From the NCBI GenBank assembly GCA_965247265.1, contig OZ252002.1:2700222-2764221 (forward strand): a stretch of DNA of 64,000 nt. The letters are read 5' to 3'. Both the position numbers and the translations under genes were made by a program. Of the stretch, positions 28,253 through 37,149 are shown one piece after another (within the stretch, counting starts at the first letter, position 1; every line of letters starts with the position of its first letter). The notes below the pieces were generated by a model, which did not search any database, was not told where the DNA came from, and worked only from the letters and a program-made list of their open reading frames with translations. This stretch comes from G965247265 sp965247265. GTDB lineage: Bacteria; Pseudomonadota; Gammaproteobacteria; UBA4575.

Positions 28253-28882
28253 CTACATTGAAAAATTTAAATTCCATTTATCAATTTTAACGTTTGCGTT
28301 CAAAGTTGCGCTGGATATTTTGATAAAGGCTGGCAATTCTGGATTCCCAGCATGGTAGCGATCATAGTCTATGACCCAACCTGCTTGATGGAGCTGTTTC
28401 AATCGACCTTGATCATCTAACTCTAGTGAAGCATAAGCTTGTTCAGGATCAGGAATGCCACGCATCCAGTACTGCAAACCATATATGGGTAAAGAATAGC
28501 CAAATAATTCTTGCATTAACGATTCCGGATTACTTGCAGAAAATCTCTCGCCCTTAGAAGTATTTAATTGAACATTACTTTCATCACCTATTAATTCTGC
28601 AACTTTTCTGCCCAAGGGGCCATGCATATCGATATTAAAATTACTTTCTTGCTGTTTCCAATGAACACCCGCTCGAAACCCTTCACTATTTGATTTCCCC
28701 GCGATACGACCCTTCAAGCTCCATGCTTGAATAGCTTCAAGATTGATACGATGCAGTTCCCAAGCAGCTTGCTTGTTTATGGTTGCATCTTCGGTAGATG
28801 GCTTCTCAATTGTGGCGCAGGCATTCAATACTAATATGAATCCAATAAAAACGCCGAGTTGGCGCATTTGCAAATACATCAC
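28253..28882 (-). CDS. lolB: Outer-membrane lipoprotein insertion protein LolB
   Basis: LolB receives lipoproteins from LolA and inserts them into the outer membrane. The signal peptide ends in a lipobox (LNAC). The body has the LolB landmarks WSLKGRIAGKSNSEGFRAGV, a WKQ strand, LGRKVAEL and a late WVIDYDRY strand. The N-terminus is likely MRQLGVF (ATG at 28867) and not the ATG at 28882, because this gives a standard lipoprotein leader. The upstream TPR gene stop overlaps this start region. Confidence 0.92.
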   Translation of the reverse strand: MMYLQMRQLGVFIGFILVLNACATIEKPSTEDATINKQAAWELHRINLEAIQAWSLKGRIAGKSNSEGFRAGVHWKQQESNFNIDMHGPLGRKVAELIGDESNVQLNTSKGERFSASNPESLMQELFGYSLPIYGLQYWMRGIPDPEQAYASLELDDQGRLKQLHQAGWVIDYDRYHAGNPELPAFIKISSATLNANVKIDKWNLNFSM

Positions 28883-30711
28883 TATTGAAGTCTTTTCTTG
28901 AGCTCTAATAGGTACTCGTCATCAGGATTTCGTTCCAGTGCATCTTCAATTGTATTATTGGCTTCAGCTTGATTGCCCTGCGCCAAAAATAACTCGACAA
29001 GATGGCCTGCAATTTCAGCGTCTTCTAATAATTCATACGCTTTTCGTAAATAAGATTCAGCTTCAGCGTAGTTGCCTAATCGAAATTGAACCCATCCCAT
29101 ACTATCTATTACTGCTGGATCATCTGGACGAAGTTCCAACGCACGCTGAATATACTCCAGCGCCTCATCAACCCTATAGTTATGGTCCGCCATGGTATAA
29201 CCCAAGGCATTTAATGCCGACGCATTATCTGGATCCTCTGAGAGAATAGCTTTAAGGTCTGTCTCAAGTAAATCTATTCGATCTATTTCTTCTGCCATCA
29301 ATGCGCGCGCATAAAGTAGATCACTATGTTTTGGAAATTCTTGCAACCCCTCACTATATAAATCCATCGCTGCTACATATAGCTTCTCATCATGCAGCAA
29401 CTGACCTTCAATCAAATATACTTCAATGATATTTTCGGGCTCACTGAGTTTACTGCGAACATTCTTTAAATATTGTTGAGATTTTTCAATGCCGTATAAC
29501 TCGCCATAAATGACCGCAATTCTTGCTTTTGCATCTAAATAGTATTGTCCTTGTTCTACGTTTTCGAATTCTGATATTGCAGTTTGTAAATCATTCTGTT
29601 CTTCATAAATTCGACCTAAGTAATAATGCCCTTCATCCGTCCTATGCTTACGCGCTACTAAACGTTCAAAATTAATTTTGGACGCGTCATATTGCTCTTG
29701 TTGTAATTGTAACAAGCCTAATCTGTAAATTAGCTCGCTATCATTCGGGTTTTCCACTAGCAATAATTCAAATTCTGTTGTGGCTTCTTCATATTTTTCT
29801 GTTGTAAGCAACATACGCGCATAAGCCATTCGCATTTCGCGATTGTCTGGAGTCTCCTCTACAATAATTTTCATCTCTTCAAGCGCTTTATTCGTTTCAC
29901 CAAGACTCATCAATGCTTGTGCACGCATCGCACGTGCTTCTACCAAGTCTGGCTTAAAACCTAATGCAAGTTCTGATTCGTCTATTGTTAGCTGATAGTT
30001 TTCTGCTTGAAAGGCAAGACTGGCTAAGGTGAGATGCCCATAAGGATTTTCAAAATTAATATTTACCAATTTTTGAAGCAATTGAATTGCAGATTCAGAA
30101 TCAGGTTCTCGCGCCAATACTGCACCAATAATGCTATAACCTTTTGCAGGTGAATCATCGGCCGCCAACATAATTTTTTCAAAACGCGGGACAGCACCAT
30201 CAATGTTGCCACTGCGCAGTTCTAGTATGCCGAGTATTTGACTAATTTCTAAATTATCATCACTTAATTCAGACCAACGAGACGCAGCTCGTAGGCCCGC
30301 ATCCCAATCCTTAGCAAACATTGCAATACGCGTGGCGCGCTCAGCAATAGCAGGGTCTTCTGATAAATATGCGGCATTTACATAATGCTCCTGAGCTGAT
30401 CCAACATCACCAAACTGACCGGATAACTCCCCCGCGAGAATCTCATACATGAGGTCCGATTGAGCGCTATATTTAGCTTCTTCCGTGCTGCGAATGATGA
30501 GGGACTTATTTGGGTCCTCAAGCCTATCCCCATCCGATGACTTGCTTGTCAGCGAGGCACAGCTAGCCAGGCCAAAGACAGCTGAAAGCACCCCAAAAAT
30601 GTAAAGGATCCGTAGAATTGTGGCGTTGATCTTCAATTTACTGTGTTGTTTTAGTATGTAGATTAAACTATACCTAATATTACTTGAGATATCTGAGCAA
30701 TTCACACGCAA
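28882..30711 (-). CDS. TPR-repeat lipoprotein
   Basis: The ~570-residue lipoprotein (lipobox LASC) is followed almost throughout by tetratricopeptide repeats, for example YEILAGELSGQFGDVGSAQE, LIYRLGLLQLQQEQYDASKI, SALNALGYTMADHNYRVDEA and DSMGWVQFRLGNYAEAESYL. This protein is regularly encoded directly before lolB in Gammaproteobacteria and is presumed to act in envelope protein complexes. The ATG at 30711 gives an odd ~35-residue extension before the signal peptide. A TTG about 30 codons further in, just before KINATILRILYIF, would make a normal lipoprotein leader. The stop overlaps lolB, so the genes are coupled. Confidence 0.88.
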   Translation of the reverse strand: MRVNCSDISSNIRYSLIYILKQHSKLKINATILRILYIFGVLSAVFGLASCASLTSKSSDGDRLEDPNKSLIIRSTEEAKYSAQSDLMYEILAGELSGQFGDVGSAQEHYVNAAYLSEDPAIAERATRIAMFAKDWDAGLRAASRWSELSDDNLEISQILGILELRSGNIDGAVPRFEKIMLAADDSPAKGYSIIGAVLAREPDSESAIQLLQKLVNINFENPYGHLTLASLAFQAENYQLTIDESELALGFKPDLVEARAMRAQALMSLGETNKALEEMKIIVEETPDNREMRMAYARMLLTTEKYEEATTEFELLLVENPNDSELIYRLGLLQLQQEQYDASKINFERLVARKHRTDEGHYYLGRIYEEQNDLQTAISEFENVEQGQYYLDAKARIAVIYGELYGIEKSQQYLKNVRSKLSEPENIIEVYLIEGQLLHDEKLYVAAMDLYSEGLQEFPKHSDLLYARALMAEEIDRIDLLETDLKAILSEDPDNASALNALGYTMADHNYRVDEALEYIQRALELRPDDPAVIDSMGWVQFRLGNYAEAESYLRKAYELLEDAEIAGHLVELFLAQGNQAEANNTIEDALERNPDDEYLLELKKRLQ

Positions 30712-30803
30712 TTTTAGTTAATTTATTAGGTAGTTAGACATCTTAAAGCATGCATAATGCCAATTTCAGATACATCATTTCGACGTAAATAACACACACA
30801 TTC

Positions 30804-32069
30804 ATGTCCTTACTTACATTAGGTATTAATCACACCACTGCCCCCATAGAGGTTCGTGAACGCGTAGCAATAAATGATCAAAATTTGGGGCTTGCACTAA
30901 AAAATCTCATTTCTTTGCCACAAGTCGATGAGGCTGCAATAATTTCCACATGCAACCGCACCGAACTATATTGCGAAGTAGGTCAAGTAAATGAAGGTAA
31001 AGAAGAAATCCTTCGTTGGTTAAACAGCTTTCATAATTTAAGCTCTAATGACACTGAGCCATACATATATAACCATCTTGATGCTTCCGTAGTTCGACAT
31101 ATATTTCGCGTTGCATGCGGATTGGATTCCATGGTTCTCGGTGAACCTCAAATACTAGGCCAACTAAAATCTGCATATCAGGATGCCTCGCAAGCAGGTA
31201 CATTAGGCCGCAACCTTAACCAACTTTTTCAGCATGCCTTTAGTGTAGCAAAAAAAGTTCGCACCAATACTGAGATAGGCACTAACCCGGTTTCAGTTGC
31301 ATCAGCAGCTGTATCTCTGTCTAAACAAATTTTTGGCAACTTAAATAATCAATCAGCATTATTAATTGGGGCTGGCGAAACAATTGAGCTTGCTGCTGAA
31401 CATTTAAAAAGTGCGGGCATTGGTAAAGTCACTGTTGCAAATAGAAGTATTGAGCGTGCCCAAAGAATTGCAGATCGAGTTGATGGCCAGGGAGTTAGTT
31501 TAAGTTTTGTAACTGAGGTTTTACCAAATTCTGAAATTGTGATTACGGCAACTGCAAGCACATTGCCTATTCTTGGAAAGGGTTTAGTCGAGCGAGCTTT
31601 AAAACAACGCAAACATAAACCGATTTTCATGGTTGATCTAGCCGTACCAAGAGATATTGAGCCCGAAGTTGCCAACCTCTCGGATATATATCTTTATAGC
31701 GTCGATGATTTACAAAATGTCATTGAGCTCAACCTAAAATCCCGAAAAGAAGCCGCCTTGCAAGCTGAAGACATTATTGATTTAGAGGTTGAACAATTTA
31801 GTTTATGGATGCGAGGTCAAGGTGTTGTAGACACCGTTCGAGCATATAGAACCAAGGCAGAGATTCAGCGCGATGCCGTGCTGGATAAATCACGCAGGAT
31901 GATCGAGCAAGGAAAATCTACAGATGATGTTCTTCAGTATTTAGCTCATACGCTAACGAATAAACTTACGCATGACCCTACGGAAGCTATCAATGATGCA
32001 GGTAAAGAGGGAAAAAACGAGTTGATTGAAGCAGCCCGAATCCTGTTAAATATCCCCACAGATGAATAA
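30804..32069 (+). CDS. hemA: Glutamyl-tRNA reductase
   Basis: HemA reduces glutamyl-tRNA to glutamate-1-semialdehyde, the first step of C5-pathway haem synthesis. The catalytic Cys50 is in ISTCNRTELYC. GLDSMVLGEPQILGQLK and the NADPH-binding GAGETIELAA loop follow. The C-terminal dimerisation helix (LAHTLTNKLTHDPTEAI) is intact. At 421 residues it is of normal length. It is divergent from the TPR-lolB cluster and precedes prfA, the standard hemA-prfA-prmC order. Confidence 0.97.
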   Translation: MSLLTLGINHTTAPIEVRERVAINDQNLGLALKNLISLPQVDEAAIISTCNRTELYCEVGQVNEGKEEILRWLNSFHNLSSNDTEPYIYNHLDASVVRHIFRVACGLDSMVLGEPQILGQLKSAYQDASQAGTLGRNLNQLFQHAFSVAKKVRTNTEIGTNPVSVASAAVSLSKQIFGNLNNQSALLIGAGETIELAAEHLKSAGIGKVTVANRSIERAQRIADRVDGQGVSLSFVTEVLPNSEIVITATASTLPILGKGLVERALKQRKHKPIFMVDLAVPRDIEPEVANLSDIYLYSVDDLQNVIELNLKSRKEAALQAEDIIDLEVEQFSLWMRGQGVVDTVRAYRTKAEIQRDAVLDKSRRMIEQGKSTDDVLQYLAHTLTNKLTHDPTEAINDAGKEGKNELIEAARILLNIPTDE

Positions 32070-32172
32070 GCACAAAACAACACATTTCTTAAGTCTCAAT
32101 TCTATTCTTCAAAGCATGCAAGCAGTACGCTTTTATTAGCTTTTATAATTACTTTCCCTATGCACGGCACTC

Positions 32173-32178
32173 TATAAT
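32173..32178 (+). promoter_or_regulatory. Candidate -10 box upstream of prfA
   Basis: A TATAAT lies 38 nt before the prfA start and sits inside the loop of a small inverted repeat (GCACTC/GAGTGC, 32167-32184). It could give prfA a promoter independent of hemA. No clear -35 box. Confidence 0.3.
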
Positions 32179-32215
32179 TGAGTGCGATTAAATTAATTCT
32201 GCTATATACCTATTC

Positions 32216-33298
32216 ATGAAAGACTCAATTTTCCAAAAGCTAGAGACTATTAAAGAGCGGCACGAAGAAATATCTGCTGAATTATCAGATCCTGATGTAA
32301 TTAGTAATCAAAACGAATTTACAAAACTTTCAAAAGAATATTCGCAATTAGAACCAATTGTGAAAAAGTTTATACATTACACAAGCACACTAGATGACCT
32401 TGAATCAGCAAAAGAACTTGCTAAAGATCAAGACGAAGATTTAAAAGCAATGGCGTTAGATGAAATTAAAATTTCTGAAGACCAAATTGAAAAACTTGAA
32501 ACTGAATTACAGACCTTGCTACTACCTAAAGATCCACATGACAAGAACAATGTATTTTTAGAAATTCGTGCAGGTACTGGTGGAGACGAAGCTGCAATCT
32601 TTGCAGGCGATCTATTTCGAATGTACTCACGCTTCGCAGAAAATAAACGTTGGAAAGTTGAGATCTTAAGTCAAAGCGATGGCGACCATGGCGGCTACAA
32701 AGAAATAATAGCCAAAATTAGTGGGAAAGAAGTGTTTTCAAATCTCAAATTTGAATCAGGTGCGCATCGTGTTCAACGTGTGCCAGAAACTGAATCTCAA
32801 GGAAGAGTGCACACATCAGCAGCGACAGTTGCAATTATGCCAGAAGTTGATGAAATTGATGAAGTTGAAATAGACACTTCAGATTTGCGTATTGACACAT
32901 TCCGAGCATCTGGAGCAGGCGGTCAGCATGTAAATAAAACTGACTCTGCTATTCGAATTACACACTTGCCAACTGGCATCGTCGTTGAATGCCAAGATGA
33001 GCGATCTCAACATAAAAATCGAGCACGTGCCATGTCTTTTTTAAGTGCACGATTGCTCGATCAAGAACGTCAGAAACAATTTGATGAGCAAGCTGAAACA
33101 CGTCGCAATTTAGTCGGCAGTGGAGATCGTTCCGAGCGAATTCGAACCTATAACTTCCCTCAAGGACGAGTTACAGATCATCGAATAAATTTAACATTAT
33201 ATAAGCTTGATAACTTAATGCAGGGCAATGTTGATCAAGTAATTCAGCCGCTGCGTAACGAACATCAAGCAGATTTACTTTCCGCAATGAACAAATAA
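32216..33298 (+). CDS. prfA: Peptide chain release factor 1
   Basis: RF1 reads UAA and UAG and triggers peptide release. The 360-residue protein has the catalytic GGQ loop at residues 235-237 (GAGGQHVNKTDSAIR). The stop-codon recognition region is VQRVPETESQGRVHTSAATV, in which P-E-T occupies the place of the P-x-T anticodon tripeptide that distinguishes RF1 from RF2 (S-P-F). The first third is a coiled-coil domain (KERHEEISAELSDPDVISNQ). prmC, which methylates the GGQ glutamine, follows after 10 nt. Confidence 0.97.
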   Translation: MKDSIFQKLETIKERHEEISAELSDPDVISNQNEFTKLSKEYSQLEPIVKKFIHYTSTLDDLESAKELAKDQDEDLKAMALDEIKISEDQIEKLETELQTLLLPKDPHDKNNVFLEIRAGTGGDEAAIFAGDLFRMYSRFAENKRWKVEILSQSDGDHGGYKEIIAKISGKEVFSNLKFESGAHRVQRVPETESQGRVHTSAATVAIMPEVDEIDEVEIDTSDLRIDTFRASGAGGQHVNKTDSAIRITHLPTGIVVECQDERSQHKNRARAMSFLSARLLDQERQKQFDEQAETRRNLVGSGDRSERIRTYNFPQGRVTDHRINLTLYKLDNLMQGNVDQVIQPLRNEHQADLLSAMNK

Positions 33299-33308
33299 AG
33301 TTTTAGCC

Positions 33309-34139
33309 ATGACGTACAAAGAGGCTGTTAATTGCGCTACAGCCAAACTTCATCTGGTTAGTGAAAGTTCTAAACTCGATGCGCAATTACTCGTATGCAA
33401 AGCATGCAATATTAATAGATCAAAACTATTTTCTTATCCAGAACGCACATTTTCAACTGAAGAAAAAGAAGAGTATGAATCAGTGCTAAATCGCCGTATA
33501 CAAGGAGAACCTATTGCATATATCACTGGCAAAAAAGAATTTTGGTCACTTGATTTTAATGTCAATAATCAAGTACTAATTCCCCGACCTGAAACAGAAC
33601 TTCTAGTAGAAATTACATTGCGTTTAATTAAAGATATGGAATCACCACGTATTTTAGATTTAGGTACAGGCTCTGGGGTTATTGCCATTTCCATTGCCAA
33701 AGAAAGACGCGATGCTTTTATGGTCGCAACAGACATCTCAACTGCTGCTCTTGAAATCGCGCAGTCAAATTTATCCTTCCACCAGGTCAACGTCCAAATA
33801 ATTAATAGTAATTGGTACGGACATCTAACGAATGAATTATTTGATGTAGTTGTATGCAACCCTCCATATGTGGCCCGTGACGATCTGCACTTAGATAAAT
33901 ATGTCACACAATTCGAACCTGAAAATGCAGTTATCAGTAATAATAATGGAATTCGAGATTTAGAAATTGTGATCTCAGGCGCGCATAAGCATCTGCGGAC
34001 TAACGGAAAGCTAGTTGTTGAACATGGTTTTCAACAAACCCAAAAAGTTCAGCAGCTATTTGAATCTAAACGATTTCTCAATATCGTAACACACCAGGAT
34101 TTATGCAACCTCGATCGAGTAACTGCAGGAAGCTTATAA
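33309..34139 (+). CDS. prmC: Release factor glutamine methyltransferase
   Basis: PrmC methylates the GGQ Gln of RF1/RF2 using SAM. The SAM loop is ILDLGTGSGVIAISIA and the catalytic N-P-P-Y is at residues 184-187 (VVCNPPYVARDD). An N-terminal helical domain of ~80 residues (LDAQLLVCKACNINR) is typical. The gene follows prfA by 10 nt and converges, 6 nt apart, with the DUF481 gene. Confidence 0.96.
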   Translation: MTYKEAVNCATAKLHLVSESSKLDAQLLVCKACNINRSKLFSYPERTFSTEEKEEYESVLNRRIQGEPIAYITGKKEFWSLDFNVNNQVLIPRPETELLVEITLRLIKDMESPRILDLGTGSGVIAISIAKERRDAFMVATDISTAALEIAQSNLSFHQVNVQIINSNWYGHLTNELFDVVVCNPPYVARDDLHLDKYVTQFEPENAVISNNNGIRDLEIVISGAHKHLRTNGKLVVEHGFQQTQKVQQLFESKRFLNIVTHQDLCNLDRVTAGSL

Positions 34140-34145
34140 TCACAT

Positions 34146-35159
34146 TCACCTCCGATATCCTGCCGTAATGAGTGTTTCACGATCATTCTCTTCTGTATCA
34201 TCAGCAGGTTCATTATCCCAATCAAAATTGTACTGTATCGTTGATTGAAAATGTTTGTTGATCGGAATACGCAGACCTGTACTCGATAAGAAAATAAAAT
34301 CATCGCCATCTTCCAAACTTTGAGTATAGCGATGTTTATGAAATGTTTGCAGTTTCCATTTTTCAAACAAATTGTGATCAAAGGATACTCTCCAAAGACC
34401 AATTGGATAATTTTGATCGTCACTCTCATTAAAGTTTTCCCACAAATAACCAGGTCCACCTTCTATGGATAAATTAGTGCGACTATTTTCAAAAAATTGG
34501 TAGCCTGCACCTACCGACACAGTGCTACGTAAATCAAGATCAGAAAATCTATCATGCTCAAATAAACTTCCGACTGTAGTAAAATATTTTTCAGTTACAA
34601 ATTGATCGTAGTCAAAGCCTAAATCAGCCTCTTGCTTACTGGCACTGCCTTCTTTCTCTTCATAATCACCCACAAATGAAATTCTTGCACGATCTTCTGG
34701 CCAACGTAATGTCATATCACCATCAACGTGGTAATCATCCTCATCTGTGTTACCTCGATCGATTTCTAAATCAAAATTAACAAACCCGGAAAACTTAAAC
34801 TTAGGTTCCTCTGCCGGATTTATTACTGCAATTTGCTGCACATCCAACGGTTCAGAATCGCCTTTTACGTTAGCAATTTGCTGTTCTGACTCATCTTTCA
34901 ATACTAGTATACCCTCAACGTCTGTTTCATCTTTAAGTGCAATTTTAACTGGTTCATCTGTGACCAGGTGTTTGACCCACCATTGAATTTCAATCTCACC
35001 TGCATATCCTGTCTTTAATATAAGCACCTCACCTGTTTTACTAAGTACACTACCAGTTAGCCGATCTCCATTATTCAAAAACACTTCATCAGAAAAGGCA
35101 CTGAATGAAAAAAACACCAACGAAATGAAAATTAATATATTTAATAATAATACTTTCAT
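34146..35159 (-). CDS. DUF481 family outer-membrane beta-barrel protein (YdiY-like)
   Basis: The 337-residue exported protein (signal peptide ending SFSAFS) has an N-terminal SH3-like part (EVFLNNGDRLTGSVLSKTGE and KTGYAGEIEIQWWV) followed by a C-terminal barrel typical of DUF481 (FSGFVNFDLEIDRGNTDEDD, RARISFVGDYEEKEG, TVSVGAGYQFFENSRTNLSI, YLWENFNESDD). It ends LITAGYRR, without the usual C-terminal aromatic residue. The function of the family is unknown, although it is linked to the outer membrane. The gene converges on prmC. Confidence 0.8.
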   Translation of the reverse strand: MKVLLLNILIFISLVFFSFSAFSDEVFLNNGDRLTGSVLSKTGEVLILKTGYAGEIEIQWWVKHLVTDEPVKIALKDETDVEGILVLKDESEQQIANVKGDSEPLDVQQIAVINPAEEPKFKFSGFVNFDLEIDRGNTDEDDYHVDGDMTLRWPEDRARISFVGDYEEKEGSASKQEADLGFDYDQFVTEKYFTTVGSLFEHDRFSDLDLRSTVSVGAGYQFFENSRTNLSIEGGPGYLWENFNESDDQNYPIGLWRVSFDHNLFEKWKLQTFHKHRYTQSLEDGDDFIFLSSTGLRIPINKHFQSTIQYNFDWDNEPADDTEENDRETLITAGYRR

Positions 35160-35278
35160 AAATTAGTTCCGTATTTAATTAAATTACAGAAAATAAAAGT
35201 TAGAAAATTTGAGTTCTAGTACTGAAATTGGCATCTACTAACCAGAAAAAGCGTGCATGTATATGCTTCCCTATTGAC

Positions 35279-35704
35279 TCAATATAATAAAGTATATTCC
35301 ATCTTGACATGTTCAATATTTGCTTCATAAAATTGTTTACCAATCTTTTGGTAGCCTAAAGTTTCATAAAACGGAACTACAGCGACTTGCGCGTGACACC
35401 AAACTTTAATATGTTGTTTTTGTTTTGCTATCTCATGGATTGATGTCATAAGCAACGTCCCAATACCTTGAGATCTGTGTGAAGCTAATACCGCAAGGCG
35501 CCCGACTTTCCCCTGCTGATCTACATCTATTCGGCAAGTGCCAACTGCCTTTTCAGTTTCATATGCTATCAAATGAATGCAAAATGGATCGCGCTCATCC
35601 ATTTCAATATTTTCAGGTACGTTTTGCTCATTAACGAAAACGTCAAAGCGAATTTTCTTTAAAATTTCAGCATCAGTGTCGTAGTCCGCTACTCTAATTT
35701 TCAT
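35279..35704 (-). CDS. GNAT family N-acetyltransferase
   Basis: The 141-residue protein contains the acetyl-CoA loop R-x-x-Q/G-x-G/A in LAVLASHRSQGIGTLLMTSI, preceded by the core strands TCRIDVDQQGKVGRLAVLA and followed by VVPFYETLGYQKIGKQF. The N-terminal DAEILKKIRFDVFVNEQNVP resembles the ElaA/YjcF-type acyltransferases, including E/D-R-D-P-F-C-I-H-L. The substrate is unknown. It follows gatB with 2 nt separation and may be part of the gatCAB transcript. Confidence 0.85.
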   Translation of the reverse strand: MKIRVADYDTDAEILKKIRFDVFVNEQNVPENIEMDERDPFCIHLIAYETEKAVGTCRIDVDQQGKVGRLAVLASHRSQGIGTLLMTSIHEIAKQKQHIKVWCHAQVAVVPFYETLGYQKIGKQFYEANIEHVKMEYTLLY

Positions 35705-35706
35705 CC

Positions 35707-37140
35707 TTAACGCAGTTTATTTTTCAACAACTGATTTACCTGTTGTGGATTTGCTTTACCTTTCGATAACTTCATAACTTGACCAACAAAAAACCCAAAA
35801 ACTTTGTATTTCCCAGATTTATATTGTTCGACTTGATGTGGGTTATCGTTAATAACCTGATCGACTAACGTTTCGATCTCGCCACTGTCTGTAATTTGCT
35901 TCAAGCCTTTTGACTCAATAATCGAATCCACATTATTCTCTCCTGACCACAATGTTTGAAACACTTCTTTGGCAATTTTTCCTGAAATAGTGCCGTCCTT
36001 GATTCTTGTCAAAAGTTTGGCAAGCATAAGAGATGAAACCGGACTTTCTGTAATTTCAATATTGTCATGATGTAAAACCGCACTAAGCTCTCCCAAGATC
36101 CAATTGGCTGCTAACTTTGTTTTACCATTAAAGTGTTTGACTGTATCCTCAAAAAACATCGCAGTTTCTTTATCCATTACAATGTTTTCTGCATCGTAAT
36201 CATTTAAATCATATTCATTTTTAAAACGTATAATTTTGTCATCTGGCAATTCAGGTAAATGTTGTTTTATGTTTTCCAATACGTCTTGCTCAATGACAAC
36301 GGGCAATAAATCTGGGTCAGGAAAATACCGATAATCATCTGCCTCTTCTTTCGTACGCATAGATCTCGTTTCATCTTTATTTGGATCATAAAGACGAGTT
36401 TCCTGAACAATCGTACCGCCATCCTCTAAAACATCAATTTGCCGCTCAACTTCAAAATTAATTGCACGTTCCACAAAGCGAAATGAGTTTAAATTTTTAG
36501 TTTCGGTTCGCGTACCTAATTCACTGTGACCCTTAGGACGCATGGATACGTTTGCATCGCAACGGAATGACCCTTCCTGCATATTTCCATCTGAAATTCC
36601 AAGATAACGTACGATTGAATGAATTTTTTTCATATAGGCAACCGCTTCTTTTGCGGAACGCATATCGGGTTCTGAAACAACCTCAATGAGCGGTGTTCCT
36701 GCGCGATTTAAATCAATCCCTGTGTGATCAGCAAATGCTTCATGTAAAGACTTGCCAGCATCTTCTTCAAGATGTGCACGTGTGATACCAATTGTCTTTC
36801 GCCTACCATCATCTAAAACAATTTCAAGCTTGCCATGTTCCACAATCGGCTTTTCATATTGACTAATTTGATAGCCTTTCGGCAGATCTGGATAGAAGTA
36901 ATTTTTGCGTGCAAATATTGAATGCTTAGCTACTGTTGCGTGTACAGCCATTCCAAACATAGCTGCCATATGTACCGCATCGTGATTGAGCACAGGTAGC
37001 ACACCCGGCAAGCCAATATCTACAGCGCAAGCCTGAGTATTTGGCTCTGCACCAAATGCCGTTGAAGCAGCAGAAAATATTTTACTTTGAGTTGCAAGCT
37101 GCACATGAATCTCTAAGCCAATGACTGTTTCCCATTGCAT
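35707..37140 (-). CDS. gatB: Aspartyl/glutamyl-tRNA(Asn/Gln) amidotransferase subunit B
   Basis: GatB activates and transamidates Glu-tRNA(Gln) or Asp-tRNA(Asn). The 477-residue sequence has WETVIGLEIHVQLATQSKIF, then LPGVLPVLN, SIFARKNYFYPDLPKGYQIS and EEDAGKSLHEA (catalytic site region), the RCDANVSMRPKG segment and a YqeY-like C-terminal tail. It follows gatA by 9 nt, completing gatC-gatA-gatB. Confidence 0.97.
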   Translation of the reverse strand: MQWETVIGLEIHVQLATQSKIFSAASTAFGAEPNTQACAVDIGLPGVLPVLNHDAVHMAAMFGMAVHATVAKHSIFARKNYFYPDLPKGYQISQYEKPIVEHGKLEIVLDDGRRKTIGITRAHLEEDAGKSLHEAFADHTGIDLNRAGTPLIEVVSEPDMRSAKEAVAYMKKIHSIVRYLGISDGNMQEGSFRCDANVSMRPKGHSELGTRTETKNLNSFRFVERAINFEVERQIDVLEDGGTIVQETRLYDPNKDETRSMRTKEEADDYRYFPDPDLLPVVIEQDVLENIKQHLPELPDDKIIRFKNEYDLNDYDAENIVMDKETAMFFEDTVKHFNGKTKLAANWILGELSAVLHHDNIEITESPVSSLMLAKLLTRIKDGTISGKIAKEVFQTLWSGENNVDSIIESKGLKQITDSGEIETLVDQVINDNPHQVEQYKSGKYKVFGFFVGQVMKLSKGKANPQQVNQLLKNKLR

Positions 37141-37149
37141 AGTGATTAC